Assembly (NCBI GenBank): GCA_965365465.1
Contig: CBDUBU010000125.1
Location: 1-11,565 of the forward strand
From: CBDUBU01 sp965365465
GTDB lineage: Bacteria > Bacteroidota > Rhodothermia > Rhodothermales > DASSAV01
Direction of reading: 5' to 3'
DNA: 11,565 bases
Part shown: in pieces, positions 6,680 to 11,565 of the stretch
Layout: every line of letters begins with the position of its first letter
Position numbering within the stretch: the first letter of the stretch is position 1
Position numbers and translations under genes: made by a program
The notes under the pieces: model-generated
Database searches by the model: none
Told to the model about the DNA's origin: nothing
The model's input: the letters and a program-made list of their open reading frames with translations, nothing else

Positions 6680-7360
6680 ATGGGGGAGCGGAGCAAATCG
6701 GCGCATCGAAACGGGCGCCGATTTGCTCCCCTGTTCTCAGCCAGGCGCCTTTCCTGGCTGCGGCGCCGGATGCTCATCGCGCTGACAGGGCTGGTTCTTC
6801 TGCCTGCGCTGCCGGCTCAGGCGCAACAGACGAATCTGTCCGCTTTTCAGGATATGGCGCTGCAATGCCTGGCCTCTGCGCCGGACACGGTGAGATCCTT
6901 TCGCCTCGACGCACCTGCACAGATGCCCTACCTTCGCACGTCTCTGGTCGAGCGCTGGCGGGCGGATAGCCGCGTCATTTTCCTGGCCGACTCGTCGCTG
7001 ATGCAGCAGCCTTTGCTTCCGCTGCTGACCTACGAGATCGAAGAAGCACAGGTAGTCTACACCCGTGAGAAGCGGAAACGCCTGCGCCGGACGGTTGCGC
7101 TGGAGGTGCGTTACGCGCTCACTTCCGCAGAAGGTCAGATATGGGATGAGCAGCATTGCCGACGTGTGTTCACGGATACGATACGCAGCGCTGATGTTGC
7201 GGGCCTAGAGTCGGAGTCTTTTCCTGAGACACGCGCGGCGCTTCCGGAAGCAGGCTGGATCCGGCGCTACCTGGAACCTGCGGTGCTCACGGCAGCTGCC
7301 GGCATCGGCATCTACCTGTTTTTTTCCTTGCGCAGCTCCCAGTCCGAGAGCAGCAGGTAA
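6680..7360 (+). CDS. Unrecognised exported or membrane-anchored protein
   Basis: I do not recognise this protein. From the ATG at 6680 it has 226 residues; from the ATG at 6770 it has 196. The hydrophobic run MLIALTGLVLLPALPAQA followed by QQT looks like a cleavable signal peptide. With the later start that signal has no basic residues, whereas the earlier start supplies an n-region ending in LSWLRRR, so I list 6680. Against it, a 15-bp perfect hairpin falls inside the added part. The mature section has a short alternating strand/helix pattern (SRVIFLADSSLMQQ, then TYEIEEAQVVYTREKRKRL, then VALEVRYALTSAEGQIWDEQHC). Near the C-terminus a likely membrane helix (PAVLTAAAGIGIYLFFSL) is followed by a short polar tail. 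Only two cysteines appear in the mature part. It sits 16 bases after gdhA and 45 bases before a lipoprotein gene, so an envelope role is plausible. Confidence 0.65.
   Translation: MGERSKSAHRNGRRFAPLFSARRLSWLRRRMLIALTGLVLLPALPAQAQQTNLSAFQDMALQCLASAPDTVRSFRLDAPAQMPYLRTSLVERWRADSRVIFLADSSLMQQPLLPLLTYEIEEAQVVYTREKRKRLRRTVALEVRYALTSAEGQIWDEQHCRRVFTDTIRSADVAGLESESFPETRAALPEAGWIRRYLEPAVLTAAAGIGIYLFFSLRSSQSESSR
6690..6729 (+). terminator. Strong 15-bp stem-loop after gdhA
   Basis: GGAGCAAATCGGCGC (6690-6704) is perfectly repeated in inverse at 6715-6729 around a ten-base loop (ATCGAAACGG). It starts 27 bases after the gdhA stop, the normal place for a terminator or a 3'-end stabilising hairpin. There is no T-run after it (CCTGTTCT follows), so it may act as a processing or stability element, or with Rho. 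It lies inside the longest reading frame of the next gene. Confidence 0.65.
6738..6760 (+). terminator. Second stem-loop, 8 bp, adjacent to the first
   Basis: CAGCCAGG (6738-6745) and CCTGGCTG (6753-6760) form a perfect stem around the loop CGCCTTT. It begins eight bases after the first hairpin and ends nine bases before the ATG at 6770. If translation of the next gene starts at 6770, this hairpin would sit over the ribosome-binding area; if it starts at 6680, both hairpins are coding. It could be part of a tandem terminator or a translational control structure. Confidence 0.5.
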
Positions 7361-7405
7361 AGGATGGTTTCTTTTGATCCATGCTGATCCAGAACGTTTC
7401 TGTTT

Positions 7406-9115
7406 ATGTTTCTCTCTGCCCCGGTTCGCTTTCTGACTCAGGTGTCGCCGGTCCTCATCTTGCTCGCCGGGTGCGCAAACCCGGTGCTGCCGGCCGGAGG
7501 TCCGCCAGACAGAACGCCTCCTGAAATTGCCGGGATGACCCCTGCGGCGAATGCCGTAAACGTTACGGCCGACGTCATTCAGATCGTTTTCAGCGAGTAC
7601 GTAGATCAGAATGCTTTTACCCGCGCCTTTTCTATTACCCCTCAGTTCGACGAGCCGGTGGACTTCCGCTGGCGCGGCCAGACGGTAAACATCTCGTTCC
7701 CCGGCCCCCTGCGCGACAACACCACGTACATCCTGACCATCGACACTAATCTCCGAGATGAACACGGGGTAGCCCTGACGCAACCGGTGACCGTGGCGTT
7801 CTCGACCGGGCCTGAAATCAACAAGGGGCGTCTGGCCGGGCGCGTCGTGGACCCGCAAACCGGGAAGGGAGCAGCCGGCATGGATGTATATGCCTATGCG
7901 CTCCCAGACTCCACGCCCCTCGTCTCGCTTCCGGAAAACCCGGATTACCGCACCCAGACGGGCGCAGACGGTCAGTTTCAGTTTGACTATCTGAGCGAAC
8001 AAGGCTACTTCGTGCTTGCCCTGCAAGATCGCAACCGCAGCCGTCGCCCGGAGTCCCTCGAACCTTTTGCCGTTCCACCGCGCTATCTAATCGACGCGGA
8101 TACCCTTCAGCAGCAGGAAGTCCGGCGCTGGTATGTCACGGCGCTGGATACGATTGCGCCGGAACTTCAGCGGGTGCGCGCGCTTTCGAGCCGCCGCCTG
8201 GAACTGCGCTTCTCCGAGCCGGTCCACCTCACCACACGCACGGCGGAAGAATGGGTCCTCCGGGATTCGTTGCAGAACCAGCCCAGAACCATCCGGTCCA
8301 TCTATACGCTTTCGGAGAATCCGAACGTGGTATTCGTGACGACGGATTCGCTTAGCGGGGGGATTCATCTTCTTCGTCCTGCCTCGCTGGCCGATTCGAG
8401 CGGAAACAGCGTTTTGCCTCAATTCTTCAGCTTTACACCTTCGGCTGCGGCAGACACCGTATCCGTGCGTTTTATGGGTTTCGCGCCGGACACGGTTCGG
8501 AGCGACGCACAGGCCGCCGGTGGTCTGTTTCCCGGTGAAGATCCAGGAGTCCGGTTTAACCTGCCGCTCGACCCGAAGCGTCTGGAGGCTGTTGTTTCCG
8601 TGCGGGACTCCACAGGCGCCCCACGCCTCTTTACGGCGGAAACCTCGGACGGCACGACCTATCGGATTCTTGCAGACCCGGCATTTGAACCTGGCCGGCC
8701 CATACAGGTGCTGGTTAACGGCAGAACGCTGAATGGAGCCGATACTGTCTACACACGCACGTTTCAGCGTATGTCTCAGCGAAACCTGGGCGAGTTGAGC
8801 GGGTACGTGCGCGGCGTAGACTCCCTGACGGCCGTCGTGGTGGAACTACAGCGGGCCGTTCGGGATGCCCGCCCGGAGCCTCTGAAAGCGCGTGCGGACG
8901 CGGAGGGGCGCTTTTTCTTTCCGTCGCTTCCGGAAGGCAACTACCGCTTGAGAGCCTTTCTGGACCCGGACATGGATATGCGCTGGGATGGAGGCCGGAT
9001 TTCCCCCTATCATCCGGCGGACCTGCTGACATGGGGGCCCGACAGCATCCGCGTTCGCGCCCGGTGGGAAACGGCGCTCGAAGATACTTTGTACTTCCCT
9101 CCCCGTGCGCCTTGA
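7406..9115 (+). CDS. Ig-like domain lipoprotein (SbsA Ig-like/Big_5)
   Basis: This 569-residue protein begins with a lipoprotein signal: hydrophobic SPVLILLAGC with the lipid-attachment Cys at 23. GGPPDRTPP at 31-39 directly follows; this Gly-Gly-Pro motif before the first domain is characteristic of a Bacteroidota lipoprotein family. Residues about 37-135 form an SbsA-type Ig-like domain (IQIVFSEYVD, then NTTYILTI, then VTVAFSTGP). Residues about 142-210 look like a carboxypeptidase-regulatory-like beta-sandwich (GRLAGRVVDPQTGKGAAG, then GADGQFQFDYL). A second Ig-like region follows at about 245-345 (LELRFSEPVHL, then GIHLLRPASLADSSGN), a third less certain one at about 360-455, and a C-terminal carboxypeptidase-regulatory-like module at about 463-545 (GELSGYVRGVDSL, then EGRFFFPSLPEGNYRLRAFLD). 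It is probably anchored in the outer membrane; its job is unknown. It shares close spacing with the unknown protein upstream and with nnr downstream. Confidence 0.9.
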   Translation: MFLSAPVRFLTQVSPVLILLAGCANPVLPAGGPPDRTPPEIAGMTPAANAVNVTADVIQIVFSEYVDQNAFTRAFSITPQFDEPVDFRWRGQTVNISFPGPLRDNTTYILTIDTNLRDEHGVALTQPVTVAFSTGPEINKGRLAGRVVDPQTGKGAAGMDVYAYALPDSTPLVSLPENPDYRTQTGADGQFQFDYLSEQGYFVLALQDRNRSRRPESLEPFAVPPRYLIDADTLQQQEVRRWYVTALDTIAPELQRVRALSSRRLELRFSEPVHLTTRTAEEWVLRDSLQNQPRTIRSIYTLSENPNVVFVTTDSLSGGIHLLRPASLADSSGNSVLPQFFSFTPSAAADTVSVRFMGFAPDTVRSDAQAAGGLFPGEDPGVRFNLPLDPKRLEAVVSVRDSTGAPRLFTAETSDGTTYRILADPAFEPGRPIQVLVNGRTLNGADTVYTRTFQRMSQRNLGELSGYVRGVDSLTAVVVELQRAVRDARPEPLKARADAEGRFFFPSLPEGNYRLRAFLDPDMDMRWDGGRISPYHPADLLTWGPDSIRVRARWETALEDTLYFPPRAP

Positions 9116-9159
9116 ACCCCGCTCTTTTCTGTGCAATACCGCAAAAACCTTCCTGTCCC

Positions 9160-10776
9160 ATGCCATCCGATCCCAACCTTGCTGCCCCTAGCGCCCTTGC
9201 CCTTCCCGTCCTTACGGCGGACGCCATGCGCACAGCCGACCGCTTTACCATCGAGGAGTTCGGGATTCCAGGATTCACCTTGATGGAATCCGCAGGACGC
9301 TGCGCCGCCGATGCCATCGAACGGGCCTACGGGCCGGTCACCGGGAAACGTGTGGCCTGCCTCTGCGGCAAAGGCAACAACGGCGGCGACGGGTTCGTAG
9401 TTGCACGCGTGCTGCTCGCTCGCGGCGCCCGGCTACAGGTATACACGACAGGCGATGCCGGGGAGATGCGAGAAGAAGCTGCGCAGAACCTGCGCCTGCT
9501 GGAAAAACTGGCTGCGCGCCTCCCCGACCACATGCTCGCCCTGCACCGATTCACCGGGATCCGGCAACTGGCTGCTGCCGCCGCCCCCGACCTGTACGTG
9601 GATGCCTTGCTGGGCACGGGGCTTACAAAGGAACTGCGAGAACCCATCCGCAGCCTCGTAGACTGGCTGAACACCCAACCGCAACCGTGCATTGCGCTCG
9701 ACCTGCCCACCGGCCTGCACACGGATACGGGCGAAGTTCTCGGAGCCTGCGTCAAGGCCGATCTGACCGTCACGATGGCAGCCCTCAAAGCGGGGTTGCT
9801 GCTCCATGACGGGCCGGACCATGCAGGGAGGATAGAAATTGCAGAGATCGGCATTCCGGGTTTTGCCATAGAACAGGCAATAAACACAGCAGGCCCCACG
9901 CACCTGACCACCGATGCGCTCGTGCGGGCGTGGTTGCCCCGGCGTTCACATCAGGCTCATAAATACAGCGTGGGCATGGCGCTGGTGGTTGCCGGATCGC
10001 CGGGCCTGACGGGAGCGCCGGTGATGGCGTCCAGCGCGGCGGCGCGATCCGGGGCCGGAGCGGTCGTCTGCGCCTGTCAGGAAAAGGTACAGCCGGTCCT
10101 CGCCACGAAAATGACGGAAGTGATGACGCTGGCCCTGCCCGAATCAAACGGCGGCGGGATAGATCCTGAGCGCGCCCTAGAGACGCTGAAAAGCCGCATG
10201 GAGCAATCCCGTGCGTTGCTCGTTGGCCCTGGCTTGGGCCGACATCCGGACACACAACAGTTTGTGCGGCAATTGCTCTGGCAGACCGACCTTCCCGTTG
10301 TAATCGACGCGGATGGGCTAAACGCCCTCGTAGGCCACACAGATTTGCTCTCCGGGCGCGCCGGAGGGAACCAGGTGCTCACGCCCCACGCAGGAGAATT
10401 CAAACGGCTGGCCGGCGGCGAGGTAGATCTCAGCAACCGGATCGCGGTCGTACGAGCACACGCGCAGCAATGGAACTGCGTGCTGGTCATGAAGGGTATG
10501 CCGAGCATCACGGGCCTGCCCGACGGACGGGTTTACGTCAACGGGACGGGAAACCCGGCGCTTGCTACAGCAGGCTCCGGCGACATCCTGGCCGGAATGT
10601 GCGCCGGCCTGCTCGCACAGGGACTTTCCGCGGAACAGGCTGCCGTCTGCGCCCTCCACCTCGGAGGCGCAGCCGCCGACCGGTACCGCAGGACGCAAAA
10701 CGAACGCACCATGCTGGCGATGGACCTCCTGGACCAACTCCCTCACGTACTCAAAGAACGTTTCAATGACCTCTGA
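9160..10776 (+). CDS. nnr: Bifunctional NAD(P)H-hydrate epimerase / ADP-dependent NAD(P)H-hydrate dehydratase
   Basis: This 538-residue enzyme repairs damaged NADH and NADPH: the N-terminal half interconverts the R and S hydrates and the C-terminal half dehydrates the S form using ADP. The epimerase (YjeF-N) domain spans about 17-240, with CGKGNNGGDGFVVAR at 69-83, D148 in YVDALLGTG and LDLPTGLHTDTGEV at 180-193. The dehydratase (ribokinase-like) domain spans about 250-535, with HKYSVGMALVVAGSPGLTGA at 267-286, GPGLG at 356-360, DADGLN at 383-388, TPHAGEF at 408-414, VMKG at 443-446 and NGTGNPALATAGSGDILAGM at 461-480, which carries the catalytic GSGD. Both halves look complete. The frame is open back to 9031, but that part overlaps the lipoprotein gene, so I use the ATG at 9160. 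It lies 44 bases after the lipoprotein gene, and the vanZ-like gene starts inside its last codons. Confidence 0.95.
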   Translation: MPSDPNLAAPSALALPVLTADAMRTADRFTIEEFGIPGFTLMESAGRCAADAIERAYGPVTGKRVACLCGKGNNGGDGFVVARVLLARGARLQVYTTGDAGEMREEAAQNLRLLEKLAARLPDHMLALHRFTGIRQLAAAAAPDLYVDALLGTGLTKELREPIRSLVDWLNTQPQPCIALDLPTGLHTDTGEVLGACVKADLTVTMAALKAGLLLHDGPDHAGRIEIAEIGIPGFAIEQAINTAGPTHLTTDALVRAWLPRRSHQAHKYSVGMALVVAGSPGLTGAPVMASSAAARSGAGAVVCACQEKVQPVLATKMTEVMTLALPESNGGGIDPERALETLKSRMEQSRALLVGPGLGRHPDTQQFVRQLLWQTDLPVVIDADGLNALVGHTDLLSGRAGGNQVLTPHAGEFKRLAGGEVDLSNRIAVVRAHAQQWNCVLVMKGMPSITGLPDGRVYVNGTGNPALATAGSGDILAGMCAGLLAQGLSAEQAAVCALHLGGAAADRYRRTQNERTMLAMDLLDQLPHVLKERFNDL

Positions 10777-11137
10777 ACGGCGCAAGCGCCTGTTTGCTCT
10801 TGCCTGGACGCTGATGATCGTCCTTGCGCTCTCGGTTCCCGGCAGCGGCCTGCCCAACGTAAGCGTAGCGCACTTCGACAAAGTGGTTCATTTCTTCTTT
10901 TTCGCAGTGCTGGCCTGGGCATGGATGCAAGCCTTGGAGGCCCCCATCAACCGGAGGGCGCTGATTGTGCTAGCCGCCGGGATAACCTTCGCCATCCTCA
11001 CCGAGGTATATCAGGGCGCGCTGATCTCCGGGCGGGAAGCAGATGGCCTGGACGCGCTTGCCGACAGCCTGGGCCTGACCGTTTCCGTGCTTGCTTTCAG
11101 GCTCCGGCGCATGAAAAAACAGCGTGCTTCCACATAA
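10766..11137 (+). CDS. Small VanZ-family membrane protein
   Basis: This 123-residue integral membrane protein has four likely membrane segments, at about residues 9-24, 40-57, 64-82 and 96-112, with a basic start (TSERRKR) and a basic end (RLRRMKKQR). The family's polar motifs are present: HFDKVVHFFFF at 37-46 before the second helix, and TEVYQGALISGREADGLDALADSLG at 79-103, read as E80, Q83, R90, D93 and D96. VanZ relatives are known from teicoplanin resistance, but most members, including short ones like this, have no defined role. The ATG at 10766 overlaps the end of nnr by 11 bases, suggesting translational coupling. The frame is open back to 10562, but that part lies inside nnr and is not used. 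Confidence 0.88.
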   Translation: MTSERRKRLFALAWTLMIVLALSVPGSGLPNVSVAHFDKVVHFFFFAVLAWAWMQALEAPINRRALIVLAAGITFAILTEVYQGALISGREADGLDALADSLGLTVSVLAFRLRRMKKQRAST

Positions 11138-11362
11138 TTAATTCAGAAGTCGGAGCAACTTCTTGCTGCTACGAAAGTCTTGACTAACAAAGTATATGCA
11201 TAGGAGAAGAGCTTCGTTGTTTCAGAAGCCTGAAGATTTGGAACCTCTTCCAGGGTATGCTTGTAAATATGACATACGAAGCATTACTTTCCGAGCGCAA
11301 AATCTTTAGCGATAGACTGTCCCGGAGTGTCCCTAGTATAAGAGCAGTAGGAGTGTAAGAAC
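11138..11362. promoter_or_regulatory. Intergenic leader upstream of tonB with three small stem-loops
   Basis: This 225-bp gap is clearly AT-richer than its neighbours and should hold the tonB promoter. Three short perfect stems occur on the plus strand: AGAAGT/ACTTCT at 11145-11150 and 11158-11163, TTCAG/CTGAA at 11221-11225 and 11230-11234, and TGGAA/TTCCA at 11239-11243 and 11248-11252. The octamer TTCAGAAG occurs twice (11142-11149 and 11221-11228). A weak promoter-like pair, CTTG, 21 bases, then TACTTTCC, lies at about 11260-11292 but fits the Bacteroidota consensus poorly. No small gene is convincing here. Confidence 0.45.
11349..11353 (+). promoter_or_regulatory. Shine-Dalgarno sequence of tonB
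   Basis: AGGAG lies nine bases upstream of the ATG at 11363. It is the only textbook ribosome-binding site in the window; the other starts have none or weak ones. It fixes the tonB start and suggests strong translation. Confidence 0.7.
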
Positions 11363-11565
11363 ATGGCTATCAGAAAAACCGAAAAAGCTGACTTGCGTAA
11401 GCGCTACCCGCTGTACGTCGAGCTTGGGCTCGTCGTAGCGCTGGGTTTGCTTATCCTGGCTTTCAAGCTCGATATGACGAGCGAGGGCGACTTTGAAGTG
11501 GTTCTCGACGAGCAGGAAGTCGTGCAGATGGAAGAAGTAAAACAGACCAAGCAGGAAGTGAAACC
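11363..11565 (+). CDS. tonB: TonB-like energy transducer, N-terminal part, cut by window edge
   Basis: Sixty-seven residues are visible before the edge. The order fits a TonB N-terminus: a basic cytoplasmic stretch (MAIRKTEKADLRKRYPLYVE), one membrane helix at about 19-36 (LGLVVALGLLILAFKLDM), then an acidic periplasmic segment (EVVLDEQEVVQMEEVKQTKQ). The RKRYPLYVELG start and the EVVQMEE segment are, as I recall, typical of TonB-type transducers in the Rhodothermia and wider Bacteroidota. TonB carries proton-motive force from ExbB-ExbD to outer-membrane receptors. The proline-rich spacer and the C-terminal receptor-binding domain would lie beyond the edge, so the call rests on the N-terminus only. 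It has its own leader and ribosome-binding site and is probably transcribed separately from the genes upstream. Confidence 0.8.
   Translation, partial: MAIRKTEKADLRKRYPLYVELGLVVALGLLILAFKLDMTSEGDFEVVLDEQEVVQMEEVKQTKQEVK

Noticed and set aside
5329..6777. A 482-residue open frame on the minus strand covering all of gdhA and longer than it
   Set aside because: It is the antisense of a clearly real, full-length glutamate dehydrogenase. The translation is rich in His, Arg and Val with no recognisable domain, as expected from the codon bias of a GC-rich gene read backwards.
7205..8026. A 273-residue minus-strand frame across the unknown gene and the lipoprotein
   Set aside because: It is antisense to the lipoprotein signal and first Ig-like domain and has no recognisable motif of its own.
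9031..9159. Extended N-terminus of nnr from 9031
   Set aside because: It lies mostly inside the lipoprotein gene; the ATG at 9160 gives the normal family start.
8715..9317. A 200-residue minus-strand frame across the lipoprotein-nnr junction
   Set aside because: It is antisense to two solid genes and has no domain or start signal.
1..11565. Search by eye for CRISPR arrays, tRNA or rRNA genes, insertion-sequence ends, phage or defence genes
   Set aside because: No regularly spaced repeats, cloverleaf-like stretches, transposase motifs or defence domains were seen. Gene content is housekeeping and metabolic.

Overview
This window looks like an ordinary chromosomal stretch of a moderately high-GC member of the Bacteroidota, most likely the Rhodothermia (Salinibacter/Rhodothermus-like). 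I infer this from four things. The alanine dehydrogenase is the long form with an N-terminal extension. There is a lipoprotein with a GGPPDRTPP motif and an SbsA-type Ig-like domain, a style common in this phylum. The TonB N-terminus begins with a basic RKRYPLYVELG segment. Good Shine-Dalgarno sequences are almost absent, the tonB gene being the exception. Placement is by recalled family features, not by a search.

Layout: genes from 1 to 5167 all read on the minus strand and genes from 5356 onward all read on the plus strand, so 5168-5355 is a divergent control region. Leftward from it come a SpoU/TrmH-family RNA 2'-O-methyltransferase, alanine dehydrogenase, dipeptidase E, YceH (DUF480), a single-domain asparaginase and an M28 peptidase cut by the window edge. 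Rightward come glutamate dehydrogenase, an unrecognised exported protein, an Ig-like lipoprotein, the bifunctional NAD(P)H-hydrate repair enzyme, a small VanZ-family membrane protein and, after a 225-bp gap, the N-terminus of a TonB-like energy transducer that runs off the right edge.

Functionally, five genes around the divergent point share a theme of peptide and amino-acid nitrogen catabolism. An exported M28 peptidase and PepE release amino acids, asparaginase deamidates Asn, and alanine and glutamate dehydrogenases feed pyruvate, 2-oxoglutarate and ammonia into central metabolism. They are not one operon, so co-regulation is inference. The right-hand genes (unknown exported protein, lipoprotein, nnr, vanZ) are closely spaced (45 bp, 44 bp, then an 11-bp overlap) and are probably co-transcribed.

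Non-coding structure: two adjacent perfect stem-loops lie just after gdhA, a hairpin plus six-T tract lies in the gdhA leader, a 12-bp perfect palindrome lies just upstream of the RNA methyltransferase start, a Bacteroidota-type promoter candidate precedes yceH, and three small stem-loops lie upstream of tonB. I see no rRNA, tRNA, CRISPR array, insertion sequence or phage gene, and no gene-free stretch over 300 bases. I do not find a convincing new biological system here; the best leads are the RNA structures and the unrecognised exported protein.
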